Positions 11,801 through 23,579 of a DNA stretch of 64,000 bases are shown piece after piece (position 1 is the stretch's first letter; each line of letters begins with the position of its first letter). The notes beneath the pieces are model-generated. The model was not told the origin of the DNA. It saw only the letters and a list, made by a program, of their open reading frames with translations, and made no database searches. The stretch is from Lithodes maja (taxonomy: Eukaryota > Arthropoda > Malacostraca > Decapoda > Lithodidae): the NCBI GenBank assembly GCA_037953745.1, contig JBAKBP010013085.1, forward strand, positions 1-64,000. The letters are read 5' to 3'. The position numbers and the translations under genes were made by a program.

Positions 11801-14800
11801 CTAAATATCATCTACATCAGACTCGGAATCTGACTGTTGTGCCACCGGCTCTTCTTCAATAGCCGTGTTCTGACATGTCTGTAACCTGCACATGTCCGTG
11901 CATTTTAGACCATTGCTGAGGCAAGTACACTTAGGGAGTTCGCATGACCGCACACACTTGCAAGACAGTAGCTGCATAACAGCATCTGGTGCTGGTGAGC
12001 CTCGCATCCAGTTGACGGCAAGCTTACCGTCCTCATCTGTCATCCAACCGCAGTCTGTTGGGTTCGCAACAAATGGCTGGCTCTGAAGACTTCTCCTCCA
12101 GATCGCAGCCTGGTAGTTTGCACGCAGTGCATGCATGAAGAGGCAGTCCTCACAAGGAGGGAGTTGACTTGACTCTACCTCTCCACGTCTTGCACAGAAC
12201 AGCTCATACCGAAGCTTGTTTACCTTAGTTGTGTGGGTAGATGGTAGGTACATGTGGCAGGTGATTTCCTGTAGCTTCTCAAAGAGTTCAGGAGACACTT
12301 CCCATGAGCGTCCAAGTTCGTGAAAAGCATCCTGGTATGTCTTGTCCATCTTCACCTGCTTGAGTGTCGTCATCTTCCCTCGGCCAGCGAATGCACTGAC
12401 GGTATCACAGCCTGTAAAGGCATGCATACCAATCAATGAATCACACACGCTGCCTCCCAGTGTGCGGCTCAGTGTGGTGATATCCAGGAATCTTGTCCGG
12501 TTTCTTCGTCCCGCACTTCTGGAACAGATGGGATGGGATCTTGTGGCACATGCCAAGACACAACACCATGACGTCTGTATCTTCTGCAGTGATGATGACA
12601 GACTTGTTCCCAGATTCTGCTGCATGAAGTGCATGGAGAAGAAGGCGTGTGTCTGCTTCTTCTTGAGTTGACTTAAGCTCAGGAGCCTCTTCCCACTGCT
12701 CTTTGGTGATCTTGAAGCAGCGCTGCTCACATGTGACATACAGCTCCTTGTCCTTGAGCTTCTCCCTGTGCCTTCCATTCTTCTACCAAGAACTTGATAA
12801 GACTTGCCTTGTTGGAGGAACTACCGAGTAACTTTCTCCACTGCTGGATGTTGTGCCCAGGTTGAATGTTCTTGAAATGAATTCCTGTGCCTGCACTTCT
12901 TTTGGCTCGTTCTGCATCCTTGATGGATGTCTCCTTGTAGATATCAAACACAACATCAATGCGCCTGCTCTTAGCACCTTCATGAACAGCGTGACTCAGT
13001 GCTGTACCTGCAAGCTGTGAAAAAGTTTTGTCGTTTCCCTTCAGTTTGTGGACCAGGCTCATCCCATCAATTATGGTAGCAGAGGGCTCGGGTATCACTT
13101 CTGCAGGAGAAACATTCCTCTCTAACTCCTTTGCTAGGGCAGCCTTGTTGGTCTTGCGGAGAGACCCATCACCGCTGGCAAGTGCCCAAGGCAAAGGCCC
13201 AAGGGGATGAGCCAAGACATCACTCATTTTGAGCTTTCTGTTCTCGGCAACAAGGATCATCTGGCCAAATAGGTTCCTGTCAGCCTTTAAGATAGCCTCC
13301 TTGGCATAGTCTTGTGAGCGTGGCTTCATTCTGATGTTAGTGAACGTTCTCAGTTTCGTCTTCGTCATCATGTCATGAAACTGTATAGTTGGCGTATCGA
13401 TCTCCAGGCGCTCTTCCTTGAAGGCTTGATATGCATCCTCTCCTATTCTGTAGGCCCCTAGAAGGTCTTTGACAACTTCTGGTGGTGCCATAGTCGCAGT
13501 TGACAAACTGACAAGATCTTCTTGCTCTGCGTTGAAGGGGTTCAACCAGCTGGTCTCCATCAGTTGAACTAAAGATTGGACATCGGCCTCATCTCTTCTA
13601 ATCCTGGCCATCTGTAGGTCTGGGTGGCTGAAGTCAGTATACTTTTGGCCTACTACCATAGTCCTGAGCTGCCTTAAGTACCTGCTGCGATACTCCGATG
13701 TCAGGTAGTACCTGGCGACAGCTCCGCCTTTCAGGCTGAAGCCTTTTGTGCCCCCTGGTGTCTGGGTGTCTTTGTTGATCGTCTCTTCGATTGTCTGGTC
13801 CACAGGAATCCGTCCAAAGGGAGTCTTGCTACCGATCTGGACCGAAAAGCCACCTTGCATGAAGTGTTCATGGACCTCTGGGTGTTCAATGGGCAGTCGA
13901 GACATCAAGGCATAGTAGTAGGTTAGGAACCGGGCATAGTTCACTTTGTCATAGGCAAAACACCACGGTATCATCTGTCGGATTGCTCCTAGGTGGAGCA
14001 TCCAGTTGCCTTCTCTGGAGGCTCGAATTAAGTCCAGCATGATCTCAACCATGTCCAGGTATGACATCCAGAATGCTGAGAGGTTGTGTTCATCTCTGAG
14101 GGTCTCAAGATAAACTTGGAAAAGCTTCATGATATGTGTGCATGATTCACTCTCCATCAGCTCTTGAAAGAGTCCCTGAGACACATTGCTGTGAAAGCTG
14201 TTGATGTCCTTCAGTGTTTCATCTAGATGGTGTATGTCCCTTGAATGGTTTTCTTCTAGCCATGAAAGGAAGCCTTTCCATGCAAGCCTCATCAGTGCTT
14301 CATACACGAGCTTGTGTAGTCTCACTGCTCTGTTGTACCTCTTGCCGTTCATCACTCCTGACACTGATCCTTCTGCGATGATACCTGATTCCACACACAG
14401 ATCTCTAAGACCTGCATCTTGAAACCTCTTTCCTATGGTGGAGATGAGATTACAGATTGTGTGGAAGACGCCCATCCTGATGATAATGTTCTTGAACTTC
14501 TCTTGTTTCCAGATAACTTCGGCAGCTTTGTCATAGAGTGCTTGATCAAACACGCACACAATCTTGTTAAGCTGTAAGGACTGCATGATAGCATGCGTTT
14601 GTTCCAAGATTTCATTAACGGTGGACATTTCTGTTGCGGGAGCATTGATAGTGGGCAGGTAGCTTACAGTGTCCTGAACCACTGCAATGTCTCTGCGCAT
14701 TTTGATGTTGAACCCAGTCCAACTGCTGATGGACTGGTCCTCATGGTCTGACATTCGAGTAAGAAGCCAGATATGGTTCTTTGTCTTTGAATCCTGGACT

Positions 14801-16431
14801 TCCTTGGTAGTGTCGACATACGCAGTCTCAATCCTAGGTGGCCCTGCCCGCCGCCCAACATTGTATATTGGCAGCATTGATGATGTCTGAGTGATGCTTC
14901 TTATCTTGGACTTGGTAATCTCTGGCAGGACTTTCTCTGGCACAGAGCCTGCAACCTTGGACTGGGCAGCAATGCCATTGACTCTATGAGAAGTACCTGC
15001 TCCACTTAGGGTCTCTTCAAGTCGGTCAATGTTATCCCAGGCCAGGGTTGTGAACACACCAGGGTAGATGTTTGCTGGCAGTGGAATGTCATCCTTTGAG
15101 CATTCCAGCTTCTGGATACAAAGGGCTGTATCGATCTCCTCAAACATTGAGTAAGACACACAGTGACCAAGACGATTCAGAGTTCGGATCAGTTCTGTGT
15201 TTCCTGTCAAAGACTTTACAGCATTGGTCAGCAGTACGTGCTTGGGTGGTTTTGTCTTGCCACTGGTAACAGCAAAGACCAAGTCACTGCCAAAGGAAGT
15301 GGCAAGACGTTGAGCTCTTTCAGAGGGAGTTTCACACTCACACTCTCCTGTCAGCAGGGTGTGCAGGAATTGAGTGACTGCTGCAGGAATGACATTCTGA
15401 TCTGTATCGGGAGGCCATGGCTGACTCACATCTTGTTTATTGATCTCATTCCTCAGCTGCATTCCTGCTTTGGTTAAGACATCTTCAGAGTTAGCTGCTC
15501 TTGCTTCTTGCAGGTCTTTTGCCATTTTGTGTGCTTGCCGGGCAAGGTCGTCCATTGAGAGGCTGCGTGGATAGATTAGAAGCTTTCCTTTCTCATCTGG
15601 GACAAAGCGTAGTGATTCTCCAAACTCGGTTTCAATCTTTCGGCGAACATGTTTCTTTGTCGCTGGTTTCAGTTGGATAATACCACGGGACATCATGGAT
15701 CTCTCAAGCCTAGATGTGAGGTTTGTCATAGGCAGTACCTCTGGGTTGGGGAATAATTTGGTCCTTATATACAAGCAGAGTTCCTCGAGGGCTTCTGTCT
15801 CAACCTCTTCGTAGCGTGCTTCCTCGCTTTCTTCCTGATTTTCACCTGCACCCGACCTGGCGGCCGCTGGGAAATCATCTTTTGTGAAGAGTTTGTAGCA
15901 CGACTTGTGGTAGTGACCCTCTGCAGCAACAAGGTCTCTGCTAACTAAACCAAGGATTCTCTGGTTGAGTTTCCTTATTGCTGCTCTGCGAATCTTCTCA
16001 TCTGCTCGTAGCTCAACACACTGTATGAGTGGCTCCCTTGTCTTTGTTGTTTTTATGTACTTGCTTGACTTCTCGCAGAAGATACATCCTTTGGCATACA
16101 CCCTGCTAGTACTAGGGGCATCCCTTGATGCCCTCCTCCTGGGGTCGACGCTTGCTGATTCTATCTTGACACCCTTGGCAAGGATAGAATCCAGTGACTT
16201 CTTCATTGTAAAGAGACTACGACATTTACGGTGATAATGTATGTGTGGTATTCCTCCTTCTTCAAGGCCCTTGGCTGCTTCCAGGACTGGATCATGCTGC
16301 CTGATTTCTGCAGCCCTGAGCAATGTGTTCCAGGAGTCCAAATTCTGTGGTGACACCAGAGCATCGCTGTCATCATCAGAGCAGTGGATGATACAGTCGA
16401 TCCGTGCTCTCTTCCTCGCAGATGGTTCCAT
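11801..16431 (-). pseudogene. Academ-like transposase with XPG/FEN-like nuclease, frameshifted
   Basis: One protein of roughly 1,550 residues now spread over three frames. The long frame (16431 down to about 12780) starts at the Met of MEPSARKR. It has two C..C/H..C units (CIIHC with HYHRKC; CIFC with HYHKSC), then a central domain with AWDNID and VFDQAL, where an RNase H-like fold is possible but unproven. Next come nuclease blocks IIDGMSL and VVFDIYKE. After a frameshift near 12780 the third frame carries EEADTRLL and EDTDVMVL. After another near 12500 the last frame carries AFTGCDTVSAF and a Cys-rich CXC-like tail (CKC...CTC...C..CQN). The acidic residues follow the XPG/FEN order. A splice acceptor-like TTTTTTGCAG lies just upstream at about 16459, so a 5' exon may exist. 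Confidence 0.8.
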
Positions 16432-16500
16432 CCTGCCGTCAAACAGTCGACACACACCTGCAAAAAATATCACCATTAAACCATGAACAAACAAACACAT

Positions 16501-16925
16501 TACATGGAAACCACTCTACATATGTTTGCTCCTTCCAATAATAAATTATCCCCAAAATATAACAAAAAATCCCCAAATATGAAATAAACCCCTAAATATG
16601 GAGAAACTTGAAATACACATCGGAATAATTCTTGTAGAGAATCAAATAAGCTACAAGAGCTGTTAGAATATATTTTTCAATGTTCCCCATATTTAAGGAT
16701 TTATTCTAGATTTAGAGGAAAATACCCAAAATATAGAGTATATTCCGAAATATGAGGAAATTTGAAAAATACCTAGGAACAACTCTGGTAGAGAATATAA
16801 TTCTACATAGGTGTTCAAAGTTTCGCGATGATTGTGTGATGGATTTTAAAGAAAATGAGGAAAACGCCGAGCGTCACGCTAAAAATCTTTATTTTTGGGT
16901 AGCGCCCCTATTGCATCAAAAAAAT
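16501..16925. other. 5' non-coding part of Academ-like element
   Basis: AT-rich sequence between the transposase N-terminus and the right terminal repeat. It contains two diverged copies of a CCCAAATAT / AAATATGGAG-type stretch (near 16545-16640 and 16715-16800). No ORF is supported. Confidence 0.5.
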
Positions 16926-17054
16926 TAGACTAAGCTACCAGTGCGAGAAGGCTATCATATCTTAATGTACTTACAGTCACTCTATAAACATTTTAGTACC
17001 ATTCGTGTTTAGTCACCCCAGGTGGTACCGATATCTGGCCTGGCTCATGGACTA
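16926..17054 (-). repeat. Right terminal inverted repeat of Academ-like element
   Basis: Reverse complement partner of 10840-10978. It ends GGCTCATGGACTA and is followed by ATT, the same trinucleotide that precedes the left end. Confidence 0.85.
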
Positions 17055-17252
17055 ATTCATCCACCAGTCTAAACAATCCCACCACAACTCCTCCACCTCC
17101 ACCCACCTTGTTAGTCACCTCGCCACCCTTACCTCCCTCCATCCACTGTTAGGACACTTGATCCTCAGTGTTTTGGAGGGCAAGCAGCCTAGAAGGGTCA
17201 CTAGATCTGTTGTTGCTTGATTTCCTGTGTACTCCTTTGTACTCCCTTAGTG
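17055..17252 (+). mobile_element. CR1-like LINE 3' UTR fragment
   Basis: The stretch at about 17143-17252 matches the reverse complement of 40198-40311, the 3' UTR of the CR1-like LINE at 40190-44541. Shared blocks include GGACACTTGATCCTC, GCAGCCTAGAAGGGTCACTA and GTACTCCTTTGTACTC. It is therefore a 5'-truncated plus-strand copy. The part before 17143 is only weakly similar. Confidence 0.75.
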
Positions 17253-17536
17253 ACAACTATACTCTATTTTGTTTTCCAGCTGATCGTAAATTGAATCTCT
17301 TATTAGCTGATTTCTCGATACTTATTGGAAATATATGAAACTACTATGGCTGTGTGTCATATTAATGCCAAGTTTTCATAATAAACATCATCTTTCGCTA
17401 CAAAATCTACCTTATAGCCGAGTAACAAAGATAGAAAAATTACTATTTACCATCAGTTGGGAAAAAAATAGACTAGAGGATAGAAAAAAGTCCGAGCTCG
17501 GAGAGGGAGAGGAAGGTGGATAATTATACATGTCCG
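17253..17536. other. Short anonymous spacer
   Basis: AT-rich sequence between the CR1 fragment and the right inverted-repeat arm. Nothing is recognised here. Confidence 0.4.
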
Positions 17537-17549
17537 CCAATAGAGTGGG

Positions 17550-17593
<44 letters not shown>

Positions 17594-17919
17594 CGTTTCA
17601 GTTACTGAAAGAGGGAATCTACTGTTCATTACGAATTAGTTTCGGGAACATTATTGTATGAACAAGTAAAAGTAAATAAGTTTAACATTCGTCACTGCAT
17701 GTTATAGAATGTCACCTCCTCCCATTGTGTCCTACCCTTTTAACACTACGATAAGCTCCCTCCCTTCCCATCAAGCTGCGCCATCTATGGGGCAAAATCT
17801 TCGATTGATTCAGGGAGGGGAGTGTGAGATCTTACTATATTCAGAGCGAACAAACTACACAACGGATTTACCCAAACCCGATGACTAGGTGGCCCACGCG
17901 GAATTGCGGCCGAGTGTAC
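17537..17919. repeat. Right arm of large inverted repeat
   Basis: Reverse complement of 8345-8821, with a shorter GA tract (17552-17590). It ends exactly at GAGTGTAC, after which gypsy-related sequence begins. Confidence 0.85.
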
Positions 17920-17921
17920 CT

Positions 17922-18870
17922 GGCCATGTCGCTGAAGGCGGTGATGCTGCGCAGGCAGATGTAGTCGCAAGGAATGCAGGGGTGCGCATGTACGGTATCG
18001 GCGGGGAAGCCTTAGCAATTATGAACTATGGGGGTGACTACACAGGTGGTACAGATTGTCCCTCTCATGACCTGGCTGTTCTAGGGACAAAGGTGGAGAA
18101 GGAGGGAGACTATAGTGTAGAAACTGCAGTCTCGGCTGGGTTTTGGGAGGGCAATGAGCATGTTGTTCTTCGAGATAAGTTGCAACCTCTTGTTCCTAAG
18201 CGCCGAGAGAAGTTGTTTACTAGGCTGTGGCAGTACGTCCGTATGTTTGTTGATTCTCCAGGCCTGATGTACGGGGTAGAATCCGTCATGGAGGCTGGAG
18301 ACAGTGCAAGGCTCAAGTTGGCTCTCTACCGTATAAATCCTGCTCAACAGTCAGTTGTGAAAGCAGAGCTAGACTACATATGGAAAAAGGGTCTGAGGGA
18401 TAAGGGATATCGTGAGTGGTCGTTGCCAGTGAGTTTGCAACCTGAGTTGAGTGGCAAGATCCGTGTGTATGTTGATTGCAAGAGTGTGGGTGCATTATCC
18501 CTGACAGACGCCTATCCATTACCCAGAGTTGACGACACCATAGACCGTATCGGGGCTGCCTCATTTATCACGAAGGTAGAACTAGTGAAAGGTTATTGGT
18601 AGGTCCCGTTGCCGGAGAGAGCGAAGAGAAGTGCCAGTCTTGTGATGAACTGGGCAGTTTATCAATGCCAGGTGTTGTTTGGCTGCCGGAACACAAGTTG
18701 GATGTGTGGCATGTTAAGGGCACTGATAATGTTTTGGCTGATTGTTTGTCACGGGAGGGTATGTTTGCAGGAGAACCCTCGCCGTTCAGTCAGTGTGTGT
18801 TTGAGAGTGGAGAACAAAAAAAACAGGCTTGCCCCTGTAGAGCAGCCGTCAAAAACAACATTAAAATTAA
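17922..18870 (+). pseudogene. Gypsy pol remnant with internal deletion
   Basis: A Ty3/gypsy pol fragment on the plus strand. The N-terminal approach to the reverse transcriptase (VDSPGLMYGVE) is followed by AYPLPRVDD and KVELVKGYW. A TAG replaces the expected glutamine after GYW (18600-18602), and the motif A position reads E where the intact relative has D. After VYQCQV the sequence jumps, near 18670, to the C-terminal end of RNase H (VWHVKGTDNVLADCLSRE). The YxDD active site and most of RNase H are therefore deleted. It resembles the pol at 60331-63955 and leads into a matching LTR, so it is the 3' end of a related dead element. Confidence 0.85.
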
Positions 18871-19038
18871 ATAAAAAATCACATAAATACTCTTTCTTTT
18901 TGATAGTTAATTGTAAGTTGCCAATGTTATAGCTAAAGTCCTAAGTTGAACCTGTCTTTCACTTAGTAGGCTGGGCTCTGTGAAGCTCGCTCAGAGAGCA
19001 TAGCAGGCTAAATTATACTATTGTGTTTGAGAGGGGTT
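18871..19038 (+). other. Gypsy 3' untranslated region and polypurine tract
   Basis: Non-coding tail between the pol remnant and the LTR. A purine run GAGAGGGG at about 19029-19036 sits immediately before the LTR start TGTAAG and is the likely plus-strand primer. Confidence 0.6.
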
Positions 19039-20932
19039 GTAAGATTTTCTTTATGCTAATATGTTGTTTTATTTAAGATTGAGCTTTGCATTTAATTTCT
19101 GGTGGAGTGGCTTGGTGTGGCGGGTCTTGTCGGCATTCTGCCTTGTCAGATATGGTTCTCGCCTAATGTTGAGCGTCCCATATCTTGGGCGGCGTGTGAC
19201 GTCTACCAGCGTTGGCAAAATCACCTCTCGTTAGCCACTTGCGCTCGGCAGGGACATCGAAATGGGCTACAGTTATCAGAGAATGTTGTTCTTTCTTTCC
19301 TAGTAATCGCATTGTCACAGACAGTCCAGTGGTGGTCTTTGTTTTCGTCTGTGACAGCTGACACTGATTTTATATCAACAGTAGTGATAATAGTACCAGC
19401 GTGGGAATGAGAAAGACTTTCAGAGCGAGGAGGTACTATTGGGAGGCGTGTCTGGCGGTGTCGTGTGGCGCCTGCTGTCTTGTGACGTCTCGGCCCGTGA
19501 TTGGCCGACCATCGCACCTTTGCGGGCTCCTGTGTAACTTACCTCCTCCATGGGGGTCCCCAGGAGCTGTCCTCGTCAGGACAGGCCTGGCGCGCGTGCT
19601 TCTAACATCCCTTTGCATACTCTCTCCCGATCACCCCCTTTATCACCGTTTCTCTCACTCGATTCTCTCTTTCCATACTCTAACCTTTATTAACTGCACA
19701 ACACTCCCCTTGGATTCTGCATACGGTTTTCATAGCCGGCCCATTGTATTGCATGCACCGTCCTCAGAGATATTTACATGTACTTAGAATAGGTTTGAGG
19801 GTTCTTAGTTAGTGTAGGTTAAGAACTTTGTGTGTGTCTCCATTATTGATTTAGTGTTTCTGCTCTTTTATTTAATGCTAGACTGGGATAAGGTAACTGT
19901 AGTCGTTGTCTCCGATGTGTGTATGGTTTGCTTATACCTACACGACTTCGACCGGTCCTGTGGTAGCCTGGGTTGTCTTTTCGGTTGCGTCCTTTGCGAG
20001 TGCAGCATTGTGTTGACTGAGGGTTTTGGCCTGTACCAGTTCCACACTTTGCTTGTCTTTTGAGGGTCGCCAGGATAGAACCAGATACTTGTGATCTGGA
20101 TCTATCGAGAGAGCCCCCTAATTAACGTAACTTAAAGGATGGAGTCTTAAGGACATCGCTAGGCTATGAGCCTGTCTTGCTCAACCCCAGTTCCTTACCT
20201 AGAGTATTCCAGCTAGACATTATTAATCGAGTAGACACTTGTTAGTATTTAATATAAGCTCTTTGATATGTACACATTATTATTCACAGCATTTATTAGT
20301 CTAGGTTGTTGTTGAGCCGCACAACCATAGCAGACTGTTTCGTTGATGAGGAAGTACTTCTTTTAGTGTCGAGCATTGCTACCGTTGCGCATTTATAGTA
20401 TTCTCGTGTCAGTTAACATTATATGTCCTATCTTTTAGTGTATTCGATTTACACGTGTGGTGTCCTGCCTCCTGCCTTTATATAGTTCAAGATTAGTATG
20501 AGCATCTTAGGAGCATCAGACTTTCTTCAGAAGTTTCCAGGTCTATGCTGTAGGACTATACTTCACTTTCTTTCAGATAGGAGTGAAGAGTTTATTGTTG
20601 TTTAGAGTAACTGTATTGAAGCATCTTTTTATTGTATTAAATCTTGCAGTAATTTAATTGATCTTTCCATAGATTCCTTTTTATGCATTTTAACGTAACT
20701 TGCATCTTGTTTGTTATCAGGCTATACCAGTGTGGGTTAGCCTGAAGTAGAGTATATTTATGCCCAGTTAAGGATACCCCGCTATCGCAGATTAACTCTG
20801 GAGGGTATAGGTGTTTTGTTCGCTGGCATAAGTGTTCGAGGGTTTGGATCTAGCGTACCGTTGTTGTATAGTGCCCTATTACTAGTCCAATCATTAAGTG
20901 CCCTTGTTTTATTCGTAGTCCCGGTCGTAACA
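19039..20932 (+). mobile_element. Gypsy 3' LTR, about 1.9 kb
   Basis: Begins TGTAAGATTTTC after a polypurine tract and ends CCGGTCGTAACA, giving the TG...CA ends of an LTR. Read in reverse, it is clearly related to 58124-59992 and to 35204-36831. Shared stretches include the TGTTACGACC/TCC terminus, the CCCTCCAGAGTT block and an AGATATGGGAC region. It abuts a LINE reverse transcriptase directly at 20933, so the gypsy element inserted into that LINE. No partner 5' LTR is visible. Confidence 0.8.
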
Positions 20933-23195
20933 CTCTGAGGAACACTGATTATTATAGTAGCGATAGAATAGCGAGAGAGATGCAACATTGCGGCGGAGAG
21001 AGAGAGATTTTGCAGAGAGTTGGTGAGTGGACGAGAGTTAATGATACGAAAGGCCTTCCTTGCAACTTTCTCCAGGAGAGCGGTGTGAGAGGAACCTCCC
21101 CACACATGTGAACAATAGTCAATACAAGGACGCCCTATGCCCCTGTACAGACCAAGAAGCTGTGCAGGGGTAAAGAACCCCCTAAGGCAGTTGAGCACAC
21201 CCAGCTTCTGGGAGGCTGCCTTAGCAAGACTGGTAATATGGTCCTTCCAAATGAGAGTAGAAGAAAAAGAGACACCAAGAATATTGAAAGAAAATAACGG
21301 ATTGATTTTTATATTGATGAAGAATAAGGGATAGTCCGATGGGAGTTCTGGACGGGTAGATAGATGGAGATATTGGGGCTTGGAAGCATTAAAGGTAACA
21401 AGGTTTTCTCTGGCCCAATTGGAGATAGTAGGTAGATCAGAATTTAAGAGTTCTATGGCTTCATTACGTTTGTCGTTGAGGGATTGCTGGCAGAGGCGTT
21501 CTGAAAAAACTAATGGAGTAGTGTAAAGCTGAGTCGTCTGCGTATGAATGGATGGGAATTGAGGTACAGTTGAGAAGATCATTTATAAAAATTAGAAAGA
21601 GAATACGAGATAGGACAGAGCCCTGAGGAACACCGGAGTTTATAGGGTGAGGAAGTGAGCGATGGCCGTCCACAACCGCAGCTATAGAACGGCCGGAAAG
21701 GAAATTACAGACAAAGGCACAGATGGAGGGATAGAAACCGAAGGAGGGTAGTTTAGAAATAAAAGATATGTGCCAGACTCTATCGAAGGCTTTCGATATG
21801 TCTAATGCAATAGAAAAAGTCTCACCAAAGTCCCAAAAGGAGAATGACCAAGAGTTAGTAAGATATGAAAGAAGATCACCAGTAGAGCCACCCTTAGCCC
21901 ATGAAGTGTGATAGGCCTCATGAAAGGGTCACCATAGCGAACGCGATAGGCCTCGCAGAAGCAAGACCATCAAACAAATACCTTCATAAACACCCCAGGG
22001 GCTCTCAAAACAAAGGATATGTCATTAGGTGAGATAATTCCCCTCTAGTACTTCTTACCACTCATCGATATGTTTCTCACCTCCCCCCCCCCCCTTCCCC
22101 ACCTTATTTCCCCCTCCCCCCCTCCTCAATTATCACCTATTTTCCTCTTATTTTTATCATTAAGCGGTTATTTTTCTCTCCCGCGGTAATGTAGCTCAAG
22201 TGGGTTGCATAAATGATCGTTATAAAGCACCGGGACACCGCTCCGCTCGCCTCAGTTACCTCACAGACAGCAAGAGGGGAGGGTTGCGCCTGGCTCACTC
22301 TCGCCTGAGATTATGACCGGGTGGCGAATATTTACGTTTTTCACCACCCAAATGCTTTTCCAACTTATTTTAGCACTATTAAAGGTTCATAATAATACAT
22401 CATATATGTAAAATAAAAGTATATTGAAAACAAATAATGCTCTATATTGTAAATAAAACAAATTCTGTATGAATCCAAGGCTAGAAATTCACAAATAAGT
22501 ACCCTTGCCCCTTGGGTATTTTCGCGTTTAATAGGTTAAGGAAGCCATACTGGCGATCTGAGAGCAGATTATGAGAAGAGAAATGCTTAAGAATTTTGGA
22601 AGCAAGAATAGTTTCAAAAATTTAGAAATACAGGAGATGAGAGCAATTGGACGATAGTTGGAGGGTTGAGAGCGGTCATCCTTCTTTGGGACAGGTTGAA
22701 TGAGAGCAAACTTCCAGCATGAAGGGAAGACGTTAGAGGATAGACAGAGACGAAAGAGTTTGCCTAGGCAAACGGAAGCACAGTTTTTTAGTACAACAGG
22801 AGGAACGCCGTCCGGACCGTACGCCTTATTAGTATTAAGCCCAGAGAGGGTAGAAAGTACATCTTTAGATGAGATTAGGATATTAGGCATAAGTACGAGA
22901 GAGGAGGGAGGAATAGCACCGGAGTCATCCAAGGTGGAGTTTCTAGCAAAAGTTTGAGCAAAGAGTTTAGCTTTGTCAGAGGAAGAATCGATGGTTGTGC
23001 TATCAGAGTGGGAAAGGGGAGGGAAAAACGAGGAAGAGAAATTGTTGGAGAGGTTATTGGCTAAAGCCAGAAAGCTTGGGAAGAGCTAGAGTTGGATAGT
23101 TCAGTGCATTTATTATTGATGAAAGAGTGTTTGGCAAGTCGAAGAACAGATTTGGCTTGATTCCGGGCAGAAACATAAGAAGAATTGCTCTAGTT
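20933..23195 (-). pseudogene. Jockey/I-like LINE reverse transcriptase fragment
   Basis: A minus-strand non-LTR reverse transcriptase. Blocks in order: NTNKAYGPDGVPP, NYRPIALIS, DRQYGF, STGDLLSYLTN, LDISKAFDRVWH, GVPQGSVLSRILF and SYADDSALH, then a thumb region with LGLYRGIGRPCIDYCSHVWGG. Motif A and YADD look intact, but frame changes and an insertion between DRQYGF and STGDLL (about 21897-22536) break it. The 3' end is cut at 20932 by the gypsy LTR. A second copy of the family lies at 52790-53580. Confidence 0.85.
21897..22536. mobile_element. Unidentified 640-bp insertion in a LINE
   Basis: This segment separates two consecutive conserved blocks of the flanking LINE reverse transcriptase, so it is an insertion. 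It is AT-rich on the right and contains a C-rich tract near 22081-22130. TTAA occurs at its right edge (about 22536-22539) but I find no convincing inverted repeats, so the type is unresolved. Confidence 0.5.
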
Positions 23196-23579
23196 ATCTC
23201 TAAACGATTTTATTTATATTTGGACCGACCACCGTACAAAAGAGTGAATTGATATAGTATTGAACTCTGATTCCTTCACTTCCTTCCTTCCTAAGCTGAG
23301 TAACGTAATGTAAGAGTAACTCTGATAAAATCTAACACAATCGTCTTCTGATTCAATTCAATGTTCAAGTTCCATCTTTAGAAATGTTTTCTGCATACTT
23401 AAACAAAACAACTATACATAATTTATACTTAACCATATCTATGACTACTGGGTTTAAGTACAGACAACTATATCCAGTGTATCGCTACTCTAATAATCAA
23501 TGTTCCTCAGAACTTTCCCAGTGTATACCACCTCCTCTATAATATAGGGTAAGTAGTACCCGTCTTACAACACATTCCC
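23196..23579. other. Anonymous DNA
   Basis: AT-rich spacer between two oppositely oriented LINE fragments. Nothing further is recognised. Confidence 0.4.

Larger units (their letters stand above)
10840..17054 (-). mobile_element. Academ-like DNA transposon, 6.2 kb
   Basis: A large DNA transposon with long terminal inverted repeats (10840-10978 and 16926-17054). Both outer ends read TAGTCCATGAGCC in their own orientation. An ATT trinucleotide flanks each side (10837-10839 and 17055-17057) and is a candidate 3-bp target-site duplication. It carries one degraded minus-strand gene at 11801-16431. As I recall the family description, Academ elements combine a transposase with an XPG-type nuclease and a Cys-rich motif and make 3-4 bp duplications, which fits. 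The superfamily assignment is inference from architecture. The right end abuts a CR1 LINE tail. Confidence 0.75.

Noticed and set aside
11801..12778. 325-codon frame as a separate second gene of the Academ-like element
   Set aside because: Its first 95 or so codons are the wrong frame. The conserved text there is in the third frame, and the rest is the C-terminus of the same frameshifted protein.
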